Below, piece by piece: positions 13,387 to 25,457 of a stretch of DNA of 64,000 nucleotides. The stretch is from Lethocerus indicus (taxonomy: Eukaryota > Arthropoda > Insecta > Hemiptera > Belostomatidae): the NCBI GenBank assembly GCA_019843655.1, contig JACDQD010000103.1, positions 3,906,001 to 3,970,000 of the forward strand, in the 5' to 3' direction. Under the pieces are notes generated by a model. It searched no databases. It was not told the origin of the DNA and saw nothing but the letters and a program-made list of their open reading frames with translations. The first letter of the stretch is position 1, and the number at the start of each line of letters is the position of its first letter. A program made the translations under genes and the position numbers.

Positions 13387-13659
13387 CCTAGTGTTCAATA
13401 GTTTAAACTACCTGGTTTGTGGTCTGCGAGAGGTTGGGATACCGTAGGTTTCGTGTTTTTCCGTCTCCTCTCGCTGGTTTGGCCTGTTGCTAGACCGGTA
13501 CAAGTACAAGTAACAGCGACAGTGAGGTTGCGCAAAAAACTTCCAAAGAGACTAAAGTGACTAACATCACTACTGAAGATGGCGAGCAGCCGAAACCGGT
13601 TTAGCGAAAGACCAAACCAGCCAGAGGAGACAGAAACACACGAAACCTAGTGTTCAATA
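13387..13659. mobile_element. Short non-autonomous inverted-repeat element with 14-bp target duplication
   Basis: The direct repeat CCTAGTGTTCAATA occurs at 13387-13400 and again at 13646-13659, enclosing 245 bp. Inside are two inverted arms of 54 bases, 13446-13499 and 13595-13648, matching at about 47 of 54 positions. Each starts AGGTTTCGTGT on its outer side and ends ACCGGT at its inner side, around a 95-bp spacer. A 45-bp left extension (13401-13445) lies outside the left arm. The right arm overlaps three bases of the target duplication. There is no coding sequence, so it would depend on proteins supplied elsewhere. A MITE-like DNA element is one reading. The long target duplication and asymmetric left extension also fit a retroelement tail arranged as inverted repeats. 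Related fragments lie at 42,180-42,220 and 60,556-60,640. Confidence 0.8.
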
Positions 13660-16600
13660 TTTTCCACTGTCACTGCCCATATTGTATATTAAATGTTAAA
13701 ATTAAATTCAAAACGTAGGTAGTACAACACTGACTATAACACACTGACACTGATATTTATAAATTGAATAAATGCAATTTAATCCTGTCCGTCCTCGGCT
13801 TCAATTTGCGAAGTGTTGGGACACGTTTCCTCTCACTCTCCGGTTTTATTCCTGCCCCTTGCACGCTGGCCCCGCCGGCTCTATCTCCTTCCACTTTACT
13901 GGTATCCGAGCTTTCGCGGCCCGACGTAAATTTTCAGTAATCCCGCACCGGAATAACTGTCGCGCGTATAAACGCCGCGCGTGAAGTTTGTCATTACCGA
14001 CACCGTAAATTTACGGCCGGTGCCGGGACCGAAGCGAGAGGTCCCCACCCATTAACCGTAAGGTGAGACCCGGCCGGTTCCACCGCAGATAGCCTGCGTC
14101 CGGTAATGTTCCCGCCAATCCACCGCCGCGAATATAATATTCTGTTTTTCTCCTATTCCGGAGTTTGGAATCTGCCTTATTTATCAGAAGGCAGAATAAA
14201 AATAAACTCTCTGAGCCGCGCGTAATACTTACCATTTTTGTTCGTTACCCCGTGGATAAGTCCTAAAATAGTGTTCATTCTGTTATTTATATCATGATGT
14301 CGAATTTTTATCAATATTGGACAGGGATCACAAGTTCAATCCCATTCAGGGGTGTCGATGATAATCGTTTTTTTGTCAGATGCTTGTACAATATTTAACA
14401 AAATGTCCTGTTGTATTGAGGCGAATTTCTCAGATCGTAAAAGGGCATGTACTGTCCTCAGTATGGTCCATTCAATTTTGTCCCCAGTGGCCACTTCCGC
14501 CCTACCAGATATAAAAACGAAAGCAGGATCTCAGGGGACTGGGGTGGACCGGCTAGGACGGGGGCGCTTCCACCAACAGTTATGTATCGGCCGAGTGCAA
14601 AATCTTGTACTAATTATTTTCATTTTCGTTCGTACTTTTTTTCTCAGTCGCCGACTTTGGGAGGATCGGACTGAAGCCTGCCGGGAGCCAACTCTAAAAG
14701 CATTCTGCACCTGTCGCGTCCCCTCGTCGTACCCCTCAACTTTTTACGGCGTCACTGCGCTTTTAGCCAGGCCCGAAGAAATATTCTTCCCGTCTATCTA
14801 TCGGCCGGGAGTCGAACCCGCCCGGTCTTTCTTTTTTCTGTTATGAAGAAGCTCGGGGTTCTGGCTGGCGGAGTTTATTTTCGACCGCCGCTAAAACACG
14901 GGGAGGTCCAAAGCCGGCCGGAGTTTATCCGATCACGATCTGTCTACAATAAACGGATTATTAAAAACGAATCATAATTCGCAGAGTTGCGCGGTCTAAT
15001 ATTATCGTGGAAATCTTACACATGCGTTCAAACCAAATAACGTTCATCTTGTTGGCGCAACTCGGGAGAAGCGATTCGTGTTTTTGTATTCACCATTTGC
15101 AGATGCTACAGTTTCGATAAATATTATATTGCACCATAAAGAAGCCGTTTTTTTTGCGTAATGAAATTATAAATATTTAAATTCAAAATAAGTTTAAAAC
15201 GTGCGATTTACCGATATAGATTTTGTAAACTATTTGGCAATAACACGTGCCGCTATCGGACATACAGAGTAAATCTTAGTTCTTTGATCGTCGCCCCTTC
15301 AACATTGAATTTCCGTGGTACGTGACCATAAAAACCATTAGAGGTAAGGCGGCGTGTCCCATATTGATCATATTATGTTCTCATTGTGTCCCCATGCTAA
15401 TGTCCTGAAATTTATACTTCCATTGTACCAACGGTTGAATATTACCACCTTTGGAATATTTCCGCTCGTTGTCGGAAGAAAAATGTCTCTGACTAATTGA
15501 TAATATACGGCTTTGGCTCGAGTACGACGGGTTGTTAGTAATAACGCTAGCTTGTTCCTAACAACCTGTCCACTCTCGGGAACTTTTCTTTATCAAAAAA
15601 TTTGACTAGACAGGCATTTTATCTGTGTTTAGGTTCAGTGCGTTCCCGGAAAAACATGCTATTCAGCCGGGATGCATCATGAAATTCATGAATTCATTAT
15701 ATTGATGTCTGACGATAAATTATTGACTAAAGTAATCTCGATGATATAGTGCATTATTACCTACTATTGTTGGTATAATTTTGCGGCTGCCAGATCATAA
15801 ATTTTGAACTAAATTAACATTATTATTTATCGGAATAAATCGCAAGGTTACATTATTGTGGGTTATCAAGACAGCCAACGCGCGAGGGTAGAAGAGGAAA
15901 CAGTCCATTCTTATTCCCTTTTAAGGGGATGATTGCACAAATTTCATGCCCATGTGCACGAGTAAATTAATCATCTAGGGAGAAGGGCCGGATTTGTTCT
16001 GGAAAGTATAATATAATAGATTTCTGGTGACTTCCACCGATCGTCTGTTGGCCGCCGGATGCCTCGGCCGGAGCTTGACGCGTTTCAAACATATTTTTTG
16101 CCCTTTCATCGCTTCAAAGGGGACATGACTGATCGTGTGTTTGCTGTCATTCAGGCTGGCCTTCGGATTGCGACACGAGACGCAATCATTTTTCTCCCTC
16201 GTCCAATGCAACAATTTTAGACCGCATAACTACGTCCTTTAATAATAATAACATTATGTTTTTCCCGGTATAGCGAAAATTATTATTATTTCCAAATTAG
16301 AATATTAGAAAAAGATAATAGAATCCCAATAATTCCACAACGGAATGTTTGACGTTCCGGATCAGTAGTTACACCCCTTGTCATTAATTTACGCCCATGG
16401 AGATGGAGCTCCGACCGTTTGACTATTAATATCCCCTTAATGCAACTCCCGATCTGAAGCGAGTCCGATTACTTAATATAACTCCTTTAATAACCCCCTC
16501 GGGTTAAAAGAGAGAAACTAAAGAAGCCTTTGAACTACAAAAAGTTAATTGAAACCATTTGTTTGGAGAATACTAACATAAATTATATAAAATAAAAAAC

Positions 16601-19600
16601 TACACTAAAAAACTTGCAAGAAATGAAAAAATTAAAGATATTAGACAATATTAATAAAATTCTAATCTTGATAATTCAAAATTGTGGCTTGAGAAAATTG
16701 GGGTCTGAGCCTTCATTCCACCTAAGATATTTTTGTGGGACTTATTGATTCTCCCTTAATCGGTAGTATAAAATAAATCTGGCTCCGTTACCGGTTTATC
16801 ACGCCTGTGTAATCCTATCCTACATTCCGAAACAGTATACGAGAACGAATTATCCGGATCTAGGAGAGAATCCGTCTCGGGATTCGGTGGCGATCGATGT
16901 CTAACTATCCGGGACTAAGGCCCGGAAATCGGATGCGGAGTGACCGCCGTTGCAGCCGGAAAGAATGCGCTATACGCGCCTCAAAAACCCCAGTAACGAG
17001 GCACCCGGTTCCCAAATGTCGATCAGATACGCTCTCTCGGCGGTTCCCTAACGATACGCTCACGAAATTCTTTCTCCGTACAAATATTATTCTAAAAATC
17101 CGGCCCGGAAGATTTATCTCGATGGGTGGAGTTGGACGCGTCGGAAATTCCCGAACTCGCTCGGACTTCCATAAAATTGTGATCAGATTGTGAGCAGTTA
17201 CTAAATGGAACGCTCACGAAATAAATATTGGGCATTCTTTCCGAACAACATGACGCCTATAAAATTCGAATTGGCCTAAAAGCTAAATTCCTCGTCATAC
17301 TTGTACAGCCTTATATTTCGGAATTTTGCTATAAGTTTGAGGTGTCCGCGGGTATCTTTAGAAAAAATAATAACATTGTCCGCTTCCGATCCCTGAGCCC
17401 TTATTCGATATTTGCGTATAAGGAAGTATTTGTGTTATAAGAAAACTTAGGCATGTCGGCCCGGGATGAACCGATGCGCCGTCAGAAATCAGATCCGTGT
17501 ACCAAAATATTTTTCAAGATGCCCTGAACGGGCGTTTGCTTGTTCAGCGGCAGAAGTGAGGAAGAGAACCGCCCGCTACGCCGTTGTGTACTTTACCGAG
17601 ATAGTTATGATCTTGGAACAACAAAAATATTTGTTCCCCTCCCACTCGCGGCAGTATCAACAAGTTCCATTAAAGTTAAGACCCTAAGGTCTTGCCGATA
17701 CTTTCCGTCGGTAACTGATGGCTGTACCGCTCTGTATCTAAGCCGAATGTGGGTGCAACAAATATATATATCTATTTACCCGATTAAAAAAATTTTTATC
17801 TTTTTTTACACTGACCGGAGAGCAGTGAAATGAGTTGGATTCGAACTAGTAACTTACACCGCAGTAAGTTACTACGTGTGTATTTACGGGTAGCTACGGT
17901 GTAGTTAAACTACGTAATGAAACATTGCAGTAATCATTTTTCCATTTTGGTCATACCGAATTTCCTTAGATTTGTCGACAAAACGGTAAAACTATTCATA
18001 AGTTTATGGGTTACTATTAATTCAAATTTCGGTTTAAATTTAATCGGCTGTCTTATGTTACGTTGAATTTTAAAATGTCATAAAGCACCCCCACGTGTCG
18101 TATCGACAGAATCGCGAAGTCACGAATGAAAATATTGACAACAGTGTGAAGAAGATGTACGGACTTAGGGGCCTGTATTTTCGTGGCCAAGCAGCCTGAT
18201 AGTTTCACACGAAGCGGCCGACATGAACAACTAAGTGTCAGTCACCCAACTGGCGTCGACCTCTCAATCCATCGAATAATAAATCGCTTTCATTTTCAAG
18301 TCGTATTCCCAAAGTCATAAAACCGAACGTGTCTCTGTCGCGCCGTTGACAGGCAGGTTGATTTATGGTCTTTCGCTACTGACGACTGCGCGCAGATCTC
18401 TGGATACCGGTCGTAGGTTAAAGTCGGAAATAAATTTTCATAGTTCAGTTCCTATTTTGAATATTCGGTCGGCAAATATCGCGCCATATTCTGAGCGCAA
18501 GGCCCCGAGCGTATTGCGGTTAATTATTCCATGGAAATTCTGTAGTTTAAAATTATGACAGCGTTTAATTTTATATGATACTGATTTCAGTACAGAATTG
18601 TGTGTGATAACCTCACATAATTACAATATCTTAATAATATATGATCTTAATTATGTATATATGCAAACATCATAAGGGGATGATTTACGCCCACACACCG
18701 TTTAGGTTGTAGGTTTCTTAAGTATTTTGATTGCCAAAGTATGTACACACTATGTTGCCAACAGCGGGCGCTTATATTTATTGCAACAAGCGGTCACAAA
18801 ACGTATCATAATGGCGCTATTCAAGTGGCCTTATTGTTAAACTCACCGAAGTACTTAAACAGTTATTAAAAATGTAATTAAGAGCGCGTAATTAAAATTA
18901 ATAAATTAAAAGTAAGCGAGGGTGCCTTCATTATGTCGTGGTTAGTATGTGAGGTTGTTTGGCCGTGTTGTTAGAGGCGTAGATGGGTTTTTGTGCGGTT
19001 GTGAATTGGCCCCCCTTGCTCCTGACGGACGGAGGGCCGTGAAGAAAGCGGTCTCTCACGAGAACGGGGTGGCTCATGTTTCTTCTGGACTCGGGGGAGC
19101 GGCTTTCTCTTGCCTAACCGGCGGGGTAGGTCCCCTCCCTAACCCTTGCCGGGGTTCGATTTACACTTTATTTTTGGGCCACAAACCTCTCGTATTTCCT
19201 CCTTTTGTTGGTGCCGGTCTGTATCGCCTGTAAAATGGGACCAACACCCCTACCATATTTGTTTCTTGTAAAAGTAGTTCGCGCTGTCGCCGTTAAGCAA
19301 TTGGAATTCCTTTCTGTAGAAGCTAGGACGAAACCGAAATATTTATCTGAAATACCAAGATTTTACCTCCTGAAATATTCTCCATTTCATCAGCTAAAGC
19401 AGTTTATGATGGTAATCGGAATTAATGAAGTTTATTTCGATTAGTGTGCCGTAGCTCATTAATACCTAGAGACATTAATGTCTATACTGCCTATGAAAAA
19501 GATGCTGGAATTAGAGTTTAATAGTATAACTGCACTCGTATTAATATTAATTTCATTAATTACGGCTCCAACAGTTGCATATTCTTAGTGGTTTAATCCG

Positions 19601-22600
19601 ATCTTCTGTGATGGACGCGACACGAGTGATATAAACGCGGTTGAACTCTCCCTGTAGGGTCTCTCTCCCCCATGACAATAGGGGCCCCGGTTTTTCCCAG
19701 GTCCAAGTTCGGATAAAGGAAAAAACACGTGAATCCGGACAAAGGGAGGAAAGAAAATAGATTAGGGTCGTCGGGAATGACTCGGGTTGCTAATTGCTCG
19801 GGTAGAGGCGGGCGCAGGTAAGAGGGCGAAACACGAGACGCTCCCATCTCCGTCCAAACCTTTCTTCACTAACGACAAAAAATCGACTCGATTCGGCCTT
19901 TATGCTTGCACAACGCGAGGGGTTGCAAAACGCTGTCTTAGATTTATTCACAATAAACCATTGATTCAACAAAGAATACATAAATATTACATACATCCAT
20001 TTATATATACCTTTATGAATATATTTGAAATATATATATTGTGCAGATATTTAGAATTTCTGAAAGCAAGGAAGCCCTTATTTGGACTTAAATTTTAGGT
20101 AGCAATGTTCGTCATTTTTCACTATGAAAACTTATTTTTCAGTACATTTATGTTTTGCTTTTGAAATTTTTCATGCTTAATTACTACTTTGGAATGGAGT
20201 GACAAGTGATCACAATATTAGGATGAAATATCTTCCTCCTTGGCCGGTTAGTCATCAATAGTATTATGTAGTATTGTACAGAGTTACTTTAGTACCTACC
20301 GGTTGACTATCGATAATGCAATCTGACAGCCCTATCACTACCCTGTTGCTCCGTTCTAACTAACATAGATTCCATTATAGATCTCTTATATGTTATAGAT
20401 AATCTAGCTTCTACCGTCGTTGTCGTTGCAGTACTCAAGTCATTTAAAACCGTGTTGAGGGGGCTCTTGCTAGTGAAGGGGCGGGGGCTGGGATATCATC
20501 TTTCGGACCGTACCTTCCCTTTAAATCCTTATTACCCATCTTGTTTCCTTTTTCTCCTTTCATTACACCTATATCCCCCTTTACGGCTCGGACACAAAAG
20601 AAATGTAGTTTCGGGAAGATTTATATTTATTATTGGCTCGAAATTCGTGATTCGGATACCTACAGCATACAGCCAACCGGAACAGAGGTCTGGGGTCGAT
20701 TCACCTGGATGTTTCAAATAGTTGACGTGGACAGAGCAACAACTTCATGTATCAATTCCAAAGTTTCTATTGTGTTTGAATATCTGGACCTCACTCTGGT
20801 TTGGCTAAGAGATAGAAATGGTGCCTAACACATTTTGTCTTTCGTTGCCCCTCCAACTAAACCCGCTATTTACAAATTATTTACACGAAATGCAAGAAAG
20901 CTTAAAATCTTAATATGAGAAATATAAAATGTCTACGGCATCAGTTGAAACGTGAGAAAAATTATCACTTTTACTGCTCTCAATTGCCAGTAAATTGCAA
21001 GTAAGTATGCTCCAACATGATCATAAATGATGATTTTGTATTGAAACCCGAATTCCCCCCTTATTTAAACGCACTCGTAACCATTATAACGGGATATACA
21101 GGGCCGAAGGGCTAGTAGGAACGTTGCCAGAAATCGATTCTTCGATTCAAGCTCGATATTGGCCTCACGTACGGTCCGGCCAATAGGTAATGCCGGGCCC
21201 AAATTATCTCCACATCTCGTTGAGCCGTGACTCAAAATCCTCCGCGCCGATAGACGGTGGCTGTACAAACACCGAATTGAGTTATTAATACAAACCCCGC
21301 CTTGTTGTTTCCCGTCCTTCAGATTATCCGAGATAGAGGTCCCCGCGGGCCTGACAAAACACCGGGCCCCGGTAATAATCCAGATATAATATCTCTGGAA
21401 GGAGCCCGGTTGCCGGGCGATGAATCATACTTAGCCGAGGTCCGCTATCCGGCCGGCATCTGTGTGCGCCTCTAATGCCCCTCTCTTCCCCGGGCTAAAC
21501 TGCCCGCGGACCTGCTTTATTTACTCAGACCGCCTCCGTCAGACCGTTTATCGCCCTCTTTTCCATATATTCGCTCGCTATCTCCCTCACTTCCCATTCT
21601 GAAATTCCCGGCCCTACATTCGCGCCAGGACGATAAACTAGCCGCCGAGCAAACTCCCAGTTAATGGAACACCGGTCACCTTGGGACTACTCCTTTTGGA
21701 ACTTTATATAATTTGATTGCAGTAGTATATGCCTTATTGTGTCTAACAGTGTAGAGATGTTCCTGTGTAGAACCCACTATTTTTCTAACGGTATTTTTGT
21801 GACGATGCCGAGAGGGTGAATCCGGTCCAACATGAGTAAGATCAAACAGGCGAATGAACTGATTAGGCTATCATTTTCCTTATATTCTACTTAGATTACT
21901 ATCCTAATACAATGTTGAACATCTATTTAAGCCCCGCACGTATATTGCTTAATAATAAGAGAGTTTGCCATTTATACTACGGAATATTGTTTAACAGTTT
22001 AACATTACATTCTGAATGTAGTCGCTGAATGTTTGAAAAAAGTTCGATCCGTCAACATTAATTTCCTGTTCCTTTTCTCTTCCAATAAAGAACGACGAGG
22101 TTCTATTTCTGGCTCGGCGCTATGCAAACCGCCTGACCCCGATCTCTCGTATTTCATCCCTTATTACGTCGGGGCATGTTTACGGCCGATTTTAGTAGCT
22201 TATAAAAAAATCTATTTCCACCCTAGACTCGTAACGAGATTATGTCCATTTGGTCCGATCACTTCTTTTTCAGTTTCTGTCCCCGGCTCCCTTTCTTAAG
22301 GGGCAAAACTTTAAGCCGCGAATGTAAATATTTCCATCGCTCTAAATCTTCCTTCCTCTCTCATTCGGGTTCATTTCTCGGCCGTAAAAACAGATGTCTC
22401 GGAAATTATATTCATTCAGATTTAAAGGGCCCTCCTCTCGGGCTCTGGGCCTCGGCTATTAGCGACGGTAAAAAATTGCTCCGGGTTTCTTCTTTTTCCC
22501 GCTTTTTTGAATTATTAACACTTATCTTTTAAGTTTTTTCTCTCCGCCTCCTTTTCTTCTTTCCTCCTTCGCTCGGTTAAATATAAATTTTCAACCCTCT

Positions 22601-24707
22601 CCGAATTGTAATTCGGCCATTACTCTCGGGCTTTAAGAGCTTTAGTACTGTTTCCCGGCTTGTAATTTTTTTTACTTTGGATATCGTAATTTTAACAAGT
22701 TATACTGGCCCCGGGTATCTGGGAAATTATTTATTCCGGTCTCCTTAATAGCTTCCTGACAGTTTAATTTTTAATTATATTATATTATATAACTTAGTCA
22801 TACATCACTTCCCCCAGGATTATATCGCGGCTTTCATTCAGGTTTGGTAATGATCATAATGGCTATCTTATGATCATCGTACGATTCTATATCTTCGTAT
22901 AAGCAATTCACTGTGTTCACAATGTTAAATCAGGGTTCCAACAGAATTCTACCGATACAAGAGTACTATGAGCTACCTTTTGACATTATTTTGTTTTTTG
23001 GAACCGGAATAAATATTAAAAATTAAACTCGTCGAGTTTCAATTAATATACTACTGTCGGACTCTACGACTTCCTGTCACATCAACATGACGAATATACC
23101 CCTGAATATTAACAATTCAGTGTATTGCCGTTGAACGGTCGGCGTTGAATTTATAAACTGTCCGTATTCAAATCGCCCGCTTCTTGGAAGTTCGTTGTCG
23201 TGACGCCTCCTTCCGTTCCGGGCCCCCGCCCCCCTAAGTAAAATGTGAACGGGATCCGAGGGTGGCATTGTTTCGAATTAAATGTATTTATTTTCCTGTA
23301 AAGTCATCATCCGGCTACGTACGTTCGCAGCCACGGGTCGTGACCATTAATATTCTACGGTGTCGGCGATATTTTTATATTGACGCATGAAATAAGGAAT
23401 ACTAATTCTGAATAAATCTGCTCTTCAATAATATACATTCTAACACATAAAACTACAAATGCATTTAAAAAATTATGCGTGTTCAACGATATACCTTCTG
23501 TTGATCCGCAATAATGAAGAATCTCATTGGCATTCCACCTTATGCAAAAGTAGTTTCCAATCAGTTAAGCCACTTATTAGATAATCTATGATCTATTCTA
23601 TACTACTCTTTCGTCGGTACTGTTAATCATTTTCCTAAACATGTGGAATTATACTCTTATTATGCGTCGTAAATTGCAGTTAGGTGGCAACATCTCTTCC
23701 GGAGGATAAATCCCGATCAAATTAAGAATCATTAGAGTGAGAAAAGTAGTGTTTCCATTGTTGTCTTCTGACGAACTATATATCAGATGCTAGTTGAGGC
23801 AATTATATTTGGGACCGCGTTTCGAATTTATCGCCGTAATTTTTCATTAATTGGCGTCAGATTTTTCAGAATGTAAGGCCGCCCCCGCCCCGTGGCTCTG
23901 AGAGTGAACGGCCGAAGCCTATCGTGGAGAGAAACGAGGCTGCTCCGAGTTCACAATAGTGGATGGTGGTACGCCTACGCACCCGGCTCTAATCACAATT
24001 TATGCTCGGGTCCCTCTTCCCATTGTCTCTTGTTCGGTGCCGCGTTACTTCATTATTACCAATTTCTGGCGGGGAGGGACTTATTCAAGTTGCCCCCTCA
24101 CCGTGGAGGATGCGATCGGGACCCCCCATTATCACGAAAGAGGTATTTACTATCGGCCCCATTGTGGGCCTCATGTTCTCCGCGGGACCAAATTTTCCGT
24201 GAGGAATGGGAAATTGTTTTCGAACGGGGATGCGTCAAATTATCGGGAACGAAGGTGATAATTTGGACCGTGTTCAACAACTTTGAATTATGCCTGTGTG
24301 GCTCCTTTCCCCCGGTTGTGTCATGTATGGATCACATTTTTAATAACGACCCAGTTTATCAAATTTGTCTATTCGGAATAAAATAATTATGTAATTTCCA
24401 AAGTATATTATGATGTTGTTTTAAGATAACAACCATGTCTCCATCATTTGTTGGTGTAGTTGGTGCGAGGGCTATTTTCGGTTTTTCCTAGCCTGATAAC
24501 ATATCTGATTAACTCTTAAACTTTGCACACCGTGTTTATCTTCCATCGGGTGCCTATAGATGCCGTAAGATAAGTTGGACGGGAGTTTGAAAGGACCCAT
24601 TAAATATTCCATTACTGGGTGAAGGCCGGTAAACGTTCGGTGTCCAACTTTCTGAACCGATTGCGGGCGCATCACCCACAAAACCTTTCCCTCCGTTTGA
24701 AATTAAA
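13660..24707. other. Gene-free stretch, no recognisable gene
   Basis: No recognisable coding sequence. The longest open frames (164 codons at 14352-14846 and 23892-24386, both +) were read and show no domain, repeat or membrane pattern that I can assign. A tRNA-like box B string is present on the minus strand near 14,813-14,823 but has no box A partner. A hairpin at 17,848-17,873 is listed separately. The phrase ACGCTCACGAAAT occurs twice, at 17,056-17,068 and 17,210-17,222. Confidence 0.55.
17837..17873. other. Perfect hairpin next to a tRNA box-B-like string
   Basis: Positions 17,848-17,857 (AGTAACTTAC) and 17,864-17,873 form a perfect 10-bp stem around a six-base loop. Directly to the left, 17,837-17,847 read on the minus strand gives AGTTCGAATCC, one mismatch from the box B consensus GGTTCGANTCC. 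No cloverleaf or box A could be placed, so it is not called a tRNA. It may be the remnant of a tRNA-derived short interspersed element. Confidence 0.5.
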
Positions 24708-24809
24708 CGATCGATTATAGCTCTAATGGGCCGTTGTTCATATCCGAACGAGGGCCGACTCTTCGCTTGCCCCGCGGACAAATGGGCCCTATTAAGGCGA
24801 CACGGGGAC
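24708..24809 (+). repeat. Duplicated GC-rich block, copy 1
   Basis: About 100 bp whose ordered motifs recur at 25,360-25,457: CGATCGATTAT, TAATGGGCCGTTGTT, CGCGGACAAATG, CCCTATTAAGG, GACACGGG. Motif order and spacing are kept while the segments between are diverged, so it is an old duplication. It lies inside a 188-codon minus-strand open frame (24,554-25,120) that I do not regard as a gene. Confidence 0.8.
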
Positions 24810-25359
24810 CCGTTCTCCGCTCGTGAACGGATCGGGGACGATTTTGTCACTGTCCCTTTAAGACTGGGATCCGTAAATGAAACACGGCGCTTAATCCGGG
24901 ATGTCCCTACATTCCGTGGAAGATAAAGTCCCGTGGGCCCCTCGCATCCGGTCTCGGTAAACGGATCTTCTTCACCTTGACCCGGACAAACGTCGAAACG
25001 TTCTCCTTCAACGGTCGTGGCAACCTCAAAAATCTGACAGAGTCGAGTCTGCCAGGTGATCTGACTTGGTGTTCCATCGTACCTTCCGGAGAGTAAAAAA
25101 TACACGACGGATCGTAGCACTATTACACTAAAATGATCGTTACCTGTTCCAAGACCTTCCTTCTCTTTAAATCACCCCTGGCTCATGACCCTTTTTTGTA
25201 GTTCGTTCATGTTCACACTCCCTAGGCTACACTACTACGAGACACAAACGTTCGACACAGGGATTACCGTACGCGTTATATACACGAAAAGTCTGTATGT
25301 TAATCTAACGTTGAGACAGTAAACTTGGAATTTTCCTCGCGTCCCGCTGGAAAATGAAG

Positions 25360-25457
25360 CGATCGATTATTGTGTTAATGGGCCGTTGTTGATTCGGAAC
25401 GGTCGACAGACCGGGTGCCTCCGCGGGACAAATGTCCCTATTAAGGGGACACGGGAC
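25360..25457 (+). repeat. Duplicated GC-rich block, copy 2
   Basis: Second copy, 652 bp downstream of the first in the same orientation. It shares CGATCGATTAT, TTAATGGGCCGTTGTT, CGCGGGACAAATG, CCCTATTAAGG and GACACGGG. Neither copy carries a conserved reading frame: the length differences between shared motifs are not multiples of three. A non-coding element is therefore more likely than an exon pair. Confidence 0.8.

Noticed and set aside
13641..13659. CRISPR-like or bacterial direct repeats anywhere in the window
   Set aside because: The only close direct repeats are minisatellite units, a target duplication and diverged pairs. There are no regularly spaced repeats with unique spacers, and the DNA is eukaryotic.
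14813..14823. Exact box B match (GGTTCGACTCC) on the minus strand, a possible tRNA or SINE
   Set aside because: No acceptor stem, anticodon arm or box A at the right distance, and the T-stem is only four pairs. Best regarded as chance until a repeat search is done.
14352..14846. 164-codon open frame, + strand
   Set aside because: The translation has no family signature. It has neighbouring overlapping frames and no splice or promoter support.
23892..24386. 164-codon open frame, + strand
   Set aside because: Open in three overlapping frames at once, as expected in GC-rich non-coding DNA. The translation is not recognisable.
24554..25120. Longest open frame in the window (188 codons, minus strand)
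   Set aside because: No recognisable domain and no hydrophobic or repeat pattern. It is overlapped by an open frame on the other strand and spans a duplicated block whose second copy does not keep the frame. GC-rich composition explains the lack of stops.
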